Positions 1 to 8,697 are shown, numbered from the stretch's first letter. The stretch is 64,000 bases of DNA from an uncultured Lachnospiraceae bacterium (GCA_902801585.1 CADCIU010000006.1:1-64000), one strand, 5' to 3'. Numbers and translations: made by a program. Notes: generated by a model from the sequence alone, not told the origin.

Positions 1-1
1 C

Positions 2-2081
2 GATGTCTTCTATATTACGGAAGAGACCAAGCAGCAGCTGCGCGAGATCGCTCCCTTCTGGGAGAACAACAACCTTCGCTCCCGCGGCGAGGCGCTTATA
101 CCGGAAGAGATGCAGGTCTATATGGATACAGGATTTTTCGGCATGGAGGGCAAGCTCAACGCAGGCGACGCACACCTTGCAGTTGACTACGGCAACATGC
201 TGAAGGTCGGTCTGAAAGGTTATGAAGAGCGTGCAAGAAAGCTCAAGGCAGACCTGGACCTGACCGAGCCCGAATCCATCGATAAGTACCAGTTCTACAA
301 GGCAGTCCTGATCGTGATCGATGCTGTGAAGGGATTCGCGGAGCGCTTTGCGGCGCTGGCCCGCGAGAAGGCGGCGGCAGCGGAGGAGCCCAGGAAATCC
401 GAACTTCTTGAGATTGCCCGCGTCTGCGATAAGGTTCCTTATCAGCCGGCCGATACTTTCCACGAGGCAGTGCAGGCTGTGTGGTTCATCCAGCTGATCC
501 TGCAGATTGAGTCCAACGGACACTCCCTCAGCTACGGCCGCTTCGACCAGTACGTATATCCGTATCTGGCATCCGACCTGGAAAAGGGGAACATCACTGA
601 GGATCAGGCAGTAGAACTCCTCACCAACCTCTGGATCAAAACACTGACGATCAACAAGGTCCGCTCCCAGGCGCACACATTCTCCAGCGCAGGAAGCCCG
701 ATGTACCAGAACGTCACGATCGGAGGCCAGACGGCAGATGGTAAGGACGCTGTCAACAAGCTGTCCTTCCTGGTCCTGAAGTCCATCGGCCAGACGAGAC
801 TTCCCCAGCCCAACCTGACGGTCCGCTATCACAGGAACATCAATCAGGCCTTTATGGATGAGTCGCTTGAGGTCTTAAAGCTCGGGACCGGCATGCCTGC
901 TTTCAACAACGATGAAGTGATCATTCCTTCCTTTATTGAGAAGGGTGTCAAAAAAGAGGACGCCTATTGCTATTCCGCAATCGGATGTGTGGAGACTGCA
1001 GTTCCCGGCAAATGGGGCTATCGCTGCACCGGCATGAGTTACCTGAACTTCCCCCGGATCCTGCTCATGGTCATGAACAACGGTATCGACGTGACCAGCG
1101 GTAAGAGATTTGTTAAGGACTACGGCAACTTTAGGGATATGGAATCTTTTGACGAGCTCATGAAAGCATGGGACGGCGCGATCAGGGAGCTGACCCGCGC
1201 AAGCGTCATCGTAGAGAACGCTATCGACCTGGCAAGTGAGCGCGAAGTGCCCGATATCCTCTGCTCCTGCCTGACTCAGGACTGCCTGGGACGCGGCAAG
1301 ACCATCAAAGAGGGCGGCGCAGTTTACGATTTCATCTCCGGTCTGCAGGTCGGTATCGCGAACATGGCGGACAGCCTCTCCGCGATCAAGAAACTGGTCT
1401 ATGAAGAGGGGAAAATCTCCCGCGATGAGTTAATGAACGCTCTGGCAACGGATTTCGCCGGAGAAGAGGGCGAGCGGATCCGCCAGATGCTGATCAACGA
1501 CGCGCCTAAATACGGCAACGACGACGATTACGCCGACAAACTGGTGGTGGACGCTTACGCTTCCTATCTGGATGAGATGAAGAAATATAAGAACACCCGT
1601 TACGGCAGAGGACCGATCGGCGGCATCCGCTACGGCGGAACCTCCTCGATCTCAGCAAATGTCGGACAGGGGTTTGGCACAATGGCGACACCGGACGGAC
1701 GCCACGCAAAGGAGCCCCTGGCAGAAGGCTGCTCGCCTGCACACTCCATGGACAAACATGGTCCGACAGCTGTGTTCAAGAGCGTATCCAAGCTCCCCAC
1801 CCATGAGATCACAGGCGGCGTGCTCCTGAACCAGAAGGTTACACCTGCCATGCTCTCCACACAGGAGAACACCAAGAAGCTTGAATTTATCGTCCGCACA
1901 TTCTTCAACCGTTTGGAAGGCTACCATGTGCAGTATAATGTAGTAGATAAGGCGACTTTGCTGGATGCACAGGAAACATAAAGACCTGATCGTCCGCGTG
2001 GCTGGATACAGCGCATTCTTCAATGTTTTGAGTAAAGCAACTCAGGATGATATTATCGGAAGAACAGAACAGACGCTGTAA
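2..2081 (+). pseudogene. Glycyl radical enzyme (PflD/YbiW type), 5'-partial and frameshifted before the radical loop
   Basis: The reading frame is open from base 2 (the true start lies upstream) to a stop at 1979-1981. The protein has the active-site motif SAIGCVETAVPGKWGYR; the thiyl cysteine codon is at 986-988. Family members end in a glycyl loop RVAGYSAFF. Here that loop is encoded in the next frame, from about 1974 ([16 protein letters not shown], radical Gly codon at 2004-2006) to a stop at 2079-2081. The break lies at about 1970-1980, where family members usually carry several more residues between LLDAQE and KHKDL, so a loss of about 8 or 11 bases is likely. Without the loop the enzyme cannot hold the glycyl radical. 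The CVE motif and the adjacent aldolase and ROK kinase suggest a sugar-phosphate dehydratase rather than pyruvate formate-lyase. A sequencing error cannot be excluded. No activase gene is visible in the window. Confidence 0.85.
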
Positions 2082-2108
2082 GTGTCACGGGGACAGGTCC
2101 TTTGACAC
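2082..2108 (+). repeat. Dispersed GGACGGTTCT-family palindromic repeat, divergent copy
   Basis: The copy begins GTGTCA and ends TGACAC around a GGGGACAGGTCC core, slightly diverged from the other copies. It starts directly after the glycyl radical enzyme stop codon and ends 17 bases before the aldolase start. Confidence 0.7.
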
Positions 2109-2124
2109 CACAAGGAGGTACAAA

Positions 2125-2802
2125 ATGAAATTCTGTATTGATGACGCAAATGTTGAGAAGCTCCGCCGCATTTATGAGTATTATCCGATTGACGGTGTTT
2201 CCACCAACCCTTCGATCCTGGCAAAAGCCGGAAGAGATCCCTATGAGGTTTTAAAAGAGATCCGTTCCATTATCGGTGAGGACGGCGAGCTGTTCGTTCA
2301 GGCTACATCGACAACAGCAGAGGGCATGGTCGAAGAAGCTCATAAGATCGTGGAAGTGCTCGGAAAGACCACGCTGGTTAAGATTCCATGCGTTCCTGAA
2401 GGGTTCAAGGCTATGAAACAGCTGAGGAAAGAAGGAATCCGCTTCATTGGCACGGCGATCTACACAGCTATGCAGGGCTTTTTGGCAGCCAAGTGCGGCG
2501 CAGAGTATGTGGCACCCTATATCAACCGTATCGACAATATGGGGTTTGACGGCGTTCAGGTTGCCATGGATATTCACGACGCGATTACCGCGAACGGTCT
2601 TGACAGCGGCCTTCTTGCAGCAAGCTTCAAGAACAGCCAGCAGGTCCTTGAGCTGACAAGGTATGGCGTAAAGGCAGTGACTGTGGCGCCCGATGTCATC
2701 GACGGCCTTGTAAAGAATGCAGCAATCGACGCAGCGATCGATCAGTTCACTAAGGATTTCCAGGGACTTGTCGGAGAAGGAAAATCCATGGCTGACTGCT
2801 GA
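2125..2802 (+). CDS. fsa: Transaldolase-like fructose-6-phosphate aldolase (FSA/TalC family)
   Basis: A 225-residue single-domain TIM-barrel protein starting MKFCIDDANVEKLRRIYEYY. The start is set by AAGGAGG at 2111-2117; in-frame codons further upstream overlap the previous gene. The Schiff-base lysine lies in TTLVKIPCVPEGFKA, and GVSTNPSIL and GIRFIGTAIYTAMQG are typical of short transaldolases (about 215-225 residues). The family cleaves fructose 6-phosphate or related ketose phosphates into a hydroxyketone and glyceraldehyde 3-phosphate, or acts as transaldolase. Pairing with a PflD/YbiW-type glycyl radical enzyme is known from E. coli (pflD with fsaB, ybiW with fsaA), which argues for an aldolase acting on the product of that enzyme. 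A strong hairpin terminator follows. Confidence 0.9.
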   Translation: MKFCIDDANVEKLRRIYEYYPIDGVSTNPSILAKAGRDPYEVLKEIRSIIGEDGELFVQATSTTAEGMVEEAHKIVEVLGKTTLVKIPCVPEGFKAMKQLRKEGIRFIGTAIYTAMQGFLAAKCGAEYVAPYINRIDNMGFDGVQVAMDIHDAITANGLDSGLLAASFKNSQQVLELTRYGVKAVTVAPDVIDGLVKNAAIDAAIDQFTKDFQGLVGEGKSMADC

Positions 2803-2819
2803 TTCATCATAGTCTTACG

Positions 2820-2852
2820 GAAACGGGTCACGGTCATGTGATCCGTTTTTTA
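2820..2852 (+). terminator. Rho-independent terminator after fsa
   Basis: A GC-rich stem (ACGGGTCAC paired with GTGATCCGT) is followed directly by a T run. It separates the aldolase from the ROK kinase, so the latter may have its own promoter or depend on read-through. Confidence 0.75.
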
Positions 2853-2886
2853 CACCATTAAAAAGGCAGACAGGAGGTACCCGGTC

Positions 2887-3774
2887 ATGAGTATTTTATC
2901 TATCGATATCGGAGGAACTTTCATCAAATATGCCCTGATGGACAAAGACGCATCGATTCTCTCCAGAGGAAAGATTCTTACTCCGCAGGATGGAAGGGCA
3001 GAACTGGTTGAGGTAATCGGCAGATTGTATGATGAGATGCCGGATGCGGAAGGAATCGCGATCAGTATGCCCGGTATCATTGATACAGAGAATGGCTATT
3101 GTGTGATGGGCGGGGCACTTTCATATAACGATGATTTCTATTTCCGGCATGTGCTCTATGAGAGATGCCCTGTGAAGATCATCATTGAGAACGATGCGAA
3201 GTGCGCGGCAATGGCAGAAGCGGGAATGGGCGCTTTAAAGGATGTCAGTGACGGCCTGGTCTTAATCTTTGGAACCATGATCGGAGGGGGAATTATTCAC
3301 GATCACAAACTCCTCAGAGGCAGACACTTTTCTGCGGGAGAAGTGTCCTATATCATACCTTACGCGGAACGAAAGGTATCTTATGAAAATGTTTGGGGCA
3401 ACTGCAACGGAACACCTCGCCTGTGCAGGATATATGCTGAGAAGAAAGGTGTTGACCCTTCCGAGGTGGACGGACTGATGGTCTTTAATGCAGTGAATGC
3501 CGGCGAAAAAGAGGCAATTGATAGTCTGACTAAGTTTACCAGAGGAATTGCGGTTCAGATTTTCAATCTTCAGACGGTACTTGATCCTGAGAGGATCGCA
3601 ATTGGCGGCGGCATCAGCGCCCAGCCTGTTTTGATCGAATACATCAAGAGGCATCTGAATCGACTCTACTCGGATTGCCCGTATCAGATCCCCAGGGCGG
3701 AGATTGTCACCTGTAAGTTCCAAAATGATGCAAATCTGTATGGAGCATTGCAGTGTTATCAGGCGCAAGCGTGA
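2887..3774 (+). CDS. ROK-family sugar kinase
   Basis: A 295-residue cytoplasmic protein with the ROK/actin-like ATPase fold. The N-terminal phosphate-1 motif is SIDIGGTFIKYALMD, the central motif IIENDAKCAAMAEAGMG carries the catalytic Asp, and the adenosine-side glycines are in RIAIGGGISAQP. It phosphorylates a hexose or hexose analogue with ATP; the substrate cannot be read from sequence. The usual ROK zinc-binding cysteine cluster is not obvious. An AGGAGGT Shine-Dalgarno at 2873-2879 fixes the start. Its position after a glycyl radical enzyme and an FSA-type aldolase suggests it makes the sugar phosphate that feeds them. Confidence 0.88.
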   Translation: MSILSIDIGGTFIKYALMDKDASILSRGKILTPQDGRAELVEVIGRLYDEMPDAEGIAISMPGIIDTENGYCVMGGALSYNDDFYFRHVLYERCPVKIIIENDAKCAAMAEAGMGALKDVSDGLVLIFGTMIGGGIIHDHKLLRGRHFSAGEVSYIIPYAERKVSYENVWGNCNGTPRLCRIYAEKKGVDPSEVDGLMVFNAVNAGEKEAIDSLTKFTRGIAVQIFNLQTVLDPERIAIGGGISAQPVLIEYIKRHLNRLYSDCPYQIPRAEIVTCKFQNDANLYGALQCYQAQA

Positions 3775-3782
3775 AAAGCATA

Positions 3783-3822
3783 AAGGATCCCATGACAAAT
3801 CCGGTCAAGGGATTCCTTTTTT
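3783..3822 (+). terminator. Rho-independent terminator after ROK kinase
   Basis: AAGGATCCC pairs with GGGATTCCTT and is followed by a T run. The stem and its CATGACAAAT loop resemble the hairpins at about 5030 and 6431, as if one terminator sequence had been copied. Confidence 0.7.
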
Positions 3823-3963
3823 GTGTGATAACAGCAGTTGCAACCGCCGGTTGACAGATTGACAAAGACAATTGGTGGCATGCACCCGGGGTCAAAAGTA
3901 TACTCAGAGCAGATAAACAAAGAGCGCAGACATGCGGTATACTTAGATCGTGGAGGTAGCAAG

Positions 3964-4962
3964 ATGATTCTCGCAGACAAAATTATAGAAAACAGAAAGA
4001 AAAACGGGTGGTCCCAGGAAGAACTGGCAAACAGACTTGGGGTTTCCAGGCAATCCGTGTCCAAATGGGAGAGCGCACAGGCTGTGCCGGATCTCAAGAA
4101 GATCCTGCAGCTCGCGGAAGTCTTCGGAGTAACGACGGATTATTTAATTAAAGATGAAATCGAAGAGACGCAGGCACCGGAACCTGCCCCTGTGGACAAA
4201 GGCATTGAAGAGACGATCAGAAGTGTTTCCATGGAGGAAGCAGCCGCTTTTTTGGGATACAATGAAACCTCATCGCGCTTGATCTCAACAGGTGTAATGG
4301 CCTGCATTTTGTCTCCCGTAGTCCTGATTCTTTTAGCAGGGCTTGCAGAACAGGGGCGGATCGCGATGGATGTAAGCGTGGCCGAAGCGGTCGGAACAGC
4401 CCTCCTTCTGATCATTGTCGCTGCTGCAGTAGGTATTTTTATTCGGGAAGGGATGCGCGGCAAGAAATACGAATATTTAGAGAGAATTGCGATCGATACA
4501 GATTATGGCGTGGACGGAATGGTGAAGGAGCGCCGGGACGCCTATGCGGAGACGCACAGCAGGCGGCTGATCATCGGAGTCATGCTGTGCATCGTTTCGG
4601 CAGTACCCATGCTTGGAGTTTATGCAGTCAAGTATACCAATAACAGCGACTTTTTCCCGCTGCTTTGCACAGCTTTGCTGCTGGTCATGTGTGCCGTCGG
4701 CGTTAAGCTGATCGTGCTCACCTGCATCAGGCAGGGCGGTTATGACAGGCTGCTGGAAGAAGGCGATTATACAAGGCTCAATAAAGCGGCCGGGAAATAC
4801 GACGGCGTGTATTGGGCAATTGCATTAGCGGTGTATCTGATCTGGAGTTTCACAACTATGCGTTGGCAGATTACCTGGATCGTCTGGCCTGTTGCAGGCG
4901 TCCTGTATGCTGCATTTCGGGAGATCATGAAAGCAATTGTACGCGCTAAGGGATCAAAATAG
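3964..4962 (+). CDS. XRE-family helix-turn-helix regulator with membrane domain
   Basis: 332 residues starting MILADKIIENRKKNGWSQEE. Residues 1-60 form a canonical Cro/C1 helix-turn-helix (ELANRLGVSRQSVSKWESA). After a linker, about four hydrophobic segments follow (around residues 105-125, 140-160, 205-265 and 285-315). This architecture is common in Firmicutes and is thought to sense membrane or envelope state. The start at 3964 is chosen because GGAGG lies 8-9 bases upstream and the protein then begins with the helix-turn-helix; in-frame codons back to 3838 have no such site. Two GTATAC-centred motifs (about 3898-3903 and 3937-3943) lie in the leader and could be operators (speculative). 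Confidence 0.85.
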   Translation: MILADKIIENRKKNGWSQEELANRLGVSRQSVSKWESAQAVPDLKKILQLAEVFGVTTDYLIKDEIEETQAPEPAPVDKGIEETIRSVSMEEAAAFLGYNETSSRLISTGVMACILSPVVLILLAGLAEQGRIAMDVSVAEAVGTALLLIIVAAAVGIFIREGMRGKKYEYLERIAIDTDYGVDGMVKERRDAYAETHSRRLIIGVMLCIVSAVPMLGVYAVKYTNNSDFFPLLCTALLLVMCAVGVKLIVLTCIRQGGYDRLLEEGDYTRLNKAAGKYDGVYWAIALAVYLIWSFTTMRWQITWIVWPVAGVLYAAFREIMKAIVRAKGSK

Positions 4963-5029
4963 ACCGATTTTTCTTCCGAAAGCGGACAGTGGAGAGAAAT
5001 GTAATCTGTTTGTTCATACTGAAATGTGT

Positions 5030-5064
5030 AAAGGGATCCCATGGCAAATGGGATCCCCTTTTTC
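5030..5064. terminator. Bidirectional terminator between XRE regulator and prdX
   Basis: A near-perfect stem GGGATCCCAT/ATGGGATCCC is flanked by A-rich and T-rich ends, so it can stop transcription from both converging genes. Confidence 0.8.
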
Positions 5065-5077
5065 GTATTCAGTGGAA

Positions 5078-5623
5078 TTAGTCCTCCCCGACAAGGTGAA
5101 CTGTAGTATATGCATGCCCGGCAGCCGGGAGGAACTTTTCAATCACGTCTTTTGTGCGCAGTTTCAAACTGCTCGTGCACACGCAGGGGTGGCAGCCGAG
5201 ATACTCGTCCTTGAGGACGTCCTCATCGATCAGGAGCGTGACATGGTGCTCTTTGTCATTCATGAGTCCCATGATACTGACGGCGCCCGGTTCGATGTCC
5301 AGATACTGCAGCATGGCGTCTTCCCCGGCAAAAGAGAGACGGGCGGAATTGATCTGCGAGGAGAGTTCCTTCGTCTTGAACTTTTTGTCACCGGGCATCA
5401 TGAGAAGATAGAATTTCGTCTTCTGACGATTACAGAGAAAGAGGTTTTTGCAGATCAGCACGCCGAGTACGGCGTCGATCTCGTTGCAGGCTTCCATGTT
5501 GTCGGCGCGTTCGTGATCGGTGCGCTGATAGGGAATCTGCAGGTTGTCCAGAAAATCATAGGTTCGTATTTCCCGCGGGAGACGCCCTTCGGTATCTTGC
5601 GGTCTTCCGTCGAATAAAGTCAT
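5078..5623 (-). CDS. prdX: YbaK/ProX-type aminoacyl-tRNA editing protein (prolyl-tRNA deacylase PrdX)
   Basis: A 181-residue cytoplasmic protein starting MTLFDGRPQ. The start at 5623 has a GAAAGG site upstream; the frame stays open further but without a ribosome site. The YbaK/EbsC fold is recognisable from KTKFYLLMMPGDKKFKTKEL, the LEPGAVS-like turn DIEPGAVSIMGLMND and DEYLGCHPCVCTSSLKLRT. The family hydrolyses mischarged Ala-tRNA(Pro) or Cys-tRNA(Pro) in trans. In amino-acid-fermenting clostridia it is often near proline reductase genes, which are absent here, so it is probably a stand-alone editing factor. Confidence 0.88.
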   Translation of the reverse strand: MTLFDGRPQDTEGRLPREIRTYDFLDNLQIPYQRTDHERADNMEACNEIDAVLGVLICKNLFLCNRQKTKFYLLMMPGDKKFKTKELSSQINSARLSFAGEDAMLQYLDIEPGAVSIMGLMNDKEHHVTLLIDEDVLKDEYLGCHPCVCTSSLKLRTKDVIEKFLPAAGHAYTTVHLVGED

Positions 5624-5682
5624 TTTTACTGCCTTTCTAAATACCTTTATGGTGATCACCGATTTTGATATACCAACCAAGT

Positions 5683-5713
5683 ATAGCACAAGAAGGATGG
5701 TTTTTTGTGCTAT
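5683..5713. promoter_or_regulatory. Inverted repeat in the prdX/cyclo-ligase divergent region
   Basis: ATAGCACAA (5683-5691) and TTGTGCTAT (5705-5713) form a perfect 9-bp inverted repeat with a 13-base spacer. It may be an operator or a short hairpin; neither role is proven. Confidence 0.4.
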
Positions 5714-5781
5714 TCTTTATTTAAGGATATTTAGAACCGCAAGTCCAAAGATAACTTAAGTCACAACAGAGGACGGATAGT

Positions 5782-6372
5782 ATGACCGGTAAAGAAGCAA
5801 TAGATAAAAAACAGCAGCGAGGGCTTGCATTGGAAAGCCGCCGCGCGCTCACGCAGGAGGAGCGGGATGAGAAGAGCAGAGCGATCTGTGATCTTCTTAT
5901 TAAACTTATAAAAGATCCCAGATACAGCGAGGTGAGAACTATTTTCTCCTACAGGGGGACCTGGGATGAAGTAAATGTCGACGCTTTTAATAACTGGGCC
6001 GAGGTACAGGGCTATCGCGTCGCCTATCCGATTTCTCTCCCTAACGGCATAATGAAAGCGGCTGTACCGGCAGAGAAAAATGCCTGGCATCGCGCCGCCT
6101 ATGGAATTCTTGAACCGGTCATGGAGAATTCGAAGATCCTTGAACCGGGGGATATTGACCTGGTCATTGTTCCCTGTGTCGCTTTTGATGAATGCGGTAA
6201 TCGATGCGGTCACGGAGCCGGTTACTATGACCGCTTTATGTCGTGCATGTCGCCGGAGTCTTTGATCATGGCGGCGTTTGAGGCGCAGAGATTAGAAAAA
6301 CTCTTTACGGAAGAGACAGACATTCCGGTCCGCACGATTTTGACGGAGGCGGGGGTGACCATCGTCAGCTGA
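5782..6372 (+). CDS. fthC: 5-formyltetrahydrofolate cyclo-ligase
   Basis: A 196-residue cytoplasmic enzyme that converts 5-formyl-THF to 5,10-methenyl-THF with ATP. The family signature GHGAGYYDRFM is present, together with the N-terminal basic helix KKQQRGLALESRRALT and the PCVAFDECGNR strand before the signature. The length is normal for the family (about 180-200). Its product is also handled by FchA and FolD, encoded 5 kb downstream on the opposite strand. A terminator follows at about 6431. Confidence 0.93.
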   Translation: MTGKEAIDKKQQRGLALESRRALTQEERDEKSRAICDLLIKLIKDPRYSEVRTIFSYRGTWDEVNVDAFNNWAEVQGYRVAYPISLPNGIMKAAVPAEKNAWHRAAYGILEPVMENSKILEPGDIDLVIVPCVAFDECGNRCGHGAGYYDRFMSCMSPESLIMAAFEAQRLEKLFTEETDIPVRTILTEAGVTIVS

Positions 6373-6430
6373 AGCAATGAGAGCTATATGCGGACGGACT
6401 GTCAACCGGTTTTATTCCTTTCAATAAAAT

Positions 6431-6476
6431 AAAGGAAATCCCATGACACATACTCTGTCATGGGATCTTTTTTCTG
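6431..6476. terminator. Bidirectional terminator between cyclo-ligase and small membrane gene
   Basis: ATCCCATGACA pairs with TGTCATGGGAT and is followed by TCTTTTTTC; AAAGG precedes it, so it can also serve the leftward gene. Confidence 0.75.
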
Positions 6477-6647
6477 TCAGGATTCTGTTTTGTTGTCTAA
6501 TACATCTCCGGGAATGCTTTTGTAATTCATGATCGCGTACAGAAGGCACATGATCATGTCGTCCATCGGACCGGGAGCGAGGTCAACCGGAGAAATTACA
6601 TAAATGAGAAGCGCGATGAGCGCGATGATCTTCATTTTCTTATCCAT
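6477..6647 (-). CDS. Small YkvA/DUF1232-like membrane protein
   Basis: 56 residues starting MDKKMKIIALIALLIYVISP, set by AAGGAGA eight bases upstream. The segment YVISPVDLAPGPMDDMI matches the DUF1232 core (membrane strand, SPxDL, PG..DD). The usual domain is embedded in longer proteins (YkvA is about 100 residues), so this is a minimal version. Function is unknown. Confidence 0.7.
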   Translation of the reverse strand: MDKKMKIIALIALLIYVISPVDLAPGPMDDMIMCLLYAIMNYKSIPGDVLDNKTES

Positions 6648-6838
6648 TTTGATTCTCCTTTCAAGCGAACGGATAATGCAGTTTTCTTTCTGCATTTCAA
6701 CTTAATATACGTTTTTGAAAAGAGAATGCAACGAAGTCCGGTTGTCATAAATGTGATCTTTGTGTGTTTTTACAGGCTGTTTTTATAGGCGCTGCGGTAC
6801 CTGCAGCGGGTATGAAATCTCATCAATAAATGAAATGC

Positions 6839-7258
6839 TCACATCTCCTTGAGCGTCACCATCTGATATGCATGGTAAGCAAGCTGCACAGGGAGAGGCA
6901 GGACTGTATCAGCTATCGTTTCACCGAGAATGCGCATGCGGAGCTTGCGCTTGAGCTCAGGATCGAGTTTTCTCTTTCTCATTTCTTCAGCGCTGATTCG
7001 GGCGTTCTCTTCCTCTTTCTCTGCCATCATCTGCACGTTGTCAAAATTGAAACAGTCCAGACGGCGTATGATCTCGCGGCGGTCTCCGGTGAAAGTGATG
7101 GCACATCCGGCGGTGGCCTTGTAGACCATCACATCGCTTACGCCGGGAGCATGGGAAAACGCATATTTGAGGATTTTGGCCTGTTCTTCGGACAGTTTGC
7201 GGGTGCAGATCCGGATGCGGATCCTGTGTGTTGTCTCTGCTTCAATACGATAATCCAT
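6839..7258 (-). CDS. Small HMA-like protein resembling the N-terminus of heavy-metal P-type ATPases
   Basis: 139 residues starting MDYRIEAETTHRIRIRICTR; a GAGGTG site supports this start over longer in-frame ones. Residues 1-75 look like the ferredoxin-fold domain at the front of clostridial cation P-type ATPases (SEEQAKILKYAFSHAPGV, then VMVYKATAGCAITF). The tail ELKRKLRMRILGETIADTVLPLPVQ resembles the linker that precedes the first ATPase helix. No CxxC metal site and no ATPase domains follow. It may be a truncated ATPase remnant or a free-standing regulatory domain; I cannot decide. Confidence 0.5.
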   Translation of the reverse strand: MDYRIEAETTHRIRIRICTRKLSEEQAKILKYAFSHAPGVSDVMVYKATAGCAITFTGDRREIIRRLDCFNFDNVQMMAEKEEENARISAEEMRKRKLDPELKRKLRMRILGETIADTVLPLPVQLAYHAYQMVTLKEM

Positions 7259-7360
7259 GGAGAACACCTCAATAGGGAATGGTTGACTGTATATTGCGCT
7301 TGTATTTACAGTGCCGGATATTGTCATTATAGCAAATGGCCGATAAAAAAACATGAAAGA

Positions 7361-7387
7361 TTGACAGACCGGACATTGTGTTATAAC
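7361..7387 (+). promoter_or_regulatory. Promoter of the TetR-CPBP operon
   Basis: TTGACA (7361-7366) and TATAAC (7382-7387) with a 15-base spacer, slightly short. It overlaps an inverted repeat, as expected for autorepression. Confidence 0.5.
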
Positions 7388-7402
7388 GTATATTATATAA
7401 CA
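7379..7402. promoter_or_regulatory. Putative TetR operator
   Basis: TGTTATA (7379-7385) and TATAACA (7396-7402) form a 7-bp inverted repeat with a 10-base spacer, overlapping the -10 element and lying 22 bases before the TetR start. TetR proteins normally bind such palindromes next to their own gene. Confidence 0.5.
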
Positions 7403-7424
7403 ACTGTTATACAAAGGAGATATT

Positions 7425-7988
7425 ATGCCGCCAAAAGTCAGAGTAACCAAAGAAATGGTCGAGAACGCCTCATTTGAGATCATAAAGAGAAGCGGTCACG
7501 AGAGCCTGAGCGCCAGGGCGATCGCGGAGTATCTGGGCTGCTCCACGCAGCCGGTTTTGTACAATTTCAAGACGGTGGAAGAGATTCGGGAAGCCGCCTA
7601 CAAAATAGCAGACAAATTCCATTCGGACTATATTTTGCCGAAGGAGGAGGATGAGAATCCTATGCTGCACCTGGGGCTGAATTATGTGAGATTCGGTTAC
7701 GAGGAGAAGAATCTGTTTCGCTTTCTCTTTCAGACGGATCAGTTCGGCGGGAAGGATATAGGATCGCTGATGTCGGATCCGGAGCTGTCCGGTGTCCTTG
7801 AAATTATGGCAGCGGGGCTGGAGGTGGATAAGGAGCAGGCGGGGGAGATGTTTCTGACCTTCTTTTGTGCGGCACACGGCATGGCGAGTCTTTTGGCCAA
7901 CAACTCGATGGAATATGAGGAGGGGCAGTGCAGGAAGATGCTGGAAGAAGTCTTCTTCGGCATGATCGCAGCCCGGAAAGGAAACTGA
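7425..7988 (+). CDS. TetR-family transcriptional regulator
   Basis: 187 residues. The N-terminal helix-turn-helix is TKEMVENASFEIIKRSGHES followed by LSARAIAEYLGCSTQPVLYNF, typical of TetR/AcrR in fold although STQPVLYNF is a clostridial variant of the recognition helix. The C-terminal ligand domain is all-helical with no recognised ligand. It ends one base before the CPBP gene, so the two are co-transcribed. It probably represses its own operon through the palindrome at 7379-7402. Confidence 0.85.
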   Translation: MPPKVRVTKEMVENASFEIIKRSGHESLSARAIAEYLGCSTQPVLYNFKTVEEIREAAYKIADKFHSDYILPKEEDENPMLHLGLNYVRFGYEEKNLFRFLFQTDQFGGKDIGSLMSDPELSGVLEIMAAGLEVDKEQAGEMFLTFFCAAHGMASLLANNSMEYEEGQCRKMLEEVFFGMIAARKGN

Positions 7989-7989
7989 T

Positions 7990-8697
7990 ATGCGAAAACT
8001 GTGCGAAGAGAAGGGAGTTCTGTTTGCGGTGCTTTGGATCGTCGCATATTGTCTGGTGATCGGCACGATCAAAGGCAGCTATGGGTATGACAGTCCTCTG
8101 ATGCTGGCGGCGCTGTTTGCCTTCGCGGCCGGGATCTGCGTTTTCGTAAAGAGAAATCATTTGGAAAAGAAATACGGTCTCGCCGGATGGCCTAAAGATA
8201 CAAAGCGATTTCTTTATTTTATCCCGCTGTGGATTCTGTCTACCGGAAATCTCTGGGGCGGAGTTCAGCTGAAGTTTCACGGGGCCGGACTGGTCTGTGC
8301 GGTGCTCTCCATGGCACTTGTCGGTTTTGTCGAGGAGATGATATTCCGGGGCTTTCTCTTTAAGGGAATGCTCGCGGAAGGGAAGCCGGCGCCGGCGGTC
8401 ATTGTATCATCGCTGACCTTCGGAATCGGGCATATCGTCAATTTTCTTACCGGGCAGGCCGGCTTTGAGACGGCTGTGCAGATCGTCTTCGCAGTCAGTC
8501 TGGGATTTGTCTTTACAATGGTATGTTATAAGAGCGGAAGCCTTATTCCGTGCATCATTGCGCACTCCCTGATCGATGTGTTTTCTCTGTTTGCAGGAGA
8601 CAACGCTGCCGCAGACCGGATCTATGTGGGGGCGACGATCGTCGTTTCGATGATTTATTGTATTTATCTGTGTAAAGCTGAAAAGGATGAGCAGTAA
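7990..8697 (+). CDS. CPBP-family intramembrane metalloprotease
   Basis: 235 residues with about seven hydrophobic helices. The three conserved CPBP motifs are present: EEMIFRG (EExxxR), TFGIGHIVN (FxxxH) and IIAHSLID (HxxxD/N). These residues form the glutamate protease site of the Rce1/Abi family. Members process prenylated proteins or peptides, or give bacteriocin self-immunity. Coupling with a TetR gene suggests an inducible immunity or membrane-stress function, which is inference. The stop codon lies within the shared terminator stem. Confidence 0.87.
   Translation: MRKLCEEKGVLFAVLWIVAYCLVIGTIKGSYGYDSPLMLAALFAFAAGICVFVKRNHLEKKYGLAGWPKDTKRFLYFIPLWILSTGNLWGGVQLKFHGAGLVCAVLSMALVGFVEEMIFRGFLFKGMLAEGKPAPAVIVSSLTFGIGHIVNFLTGQAGFETAVQIVFAVSLGFVFTMVCYKSGSLIPCIIAHSLIDVFSLFAGDNAAADRIYVGATIVVSMIYCIYLCKAEKDEQ

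Noticed and set aside
1961..2000. Programmed ribosomal frameshift in the glycyl radical enzyme
   Set aside because: No slippery heptamer, no stimulatory structure, and several codons appear to be missing at the junction, so mutation or sequence error is more likely.
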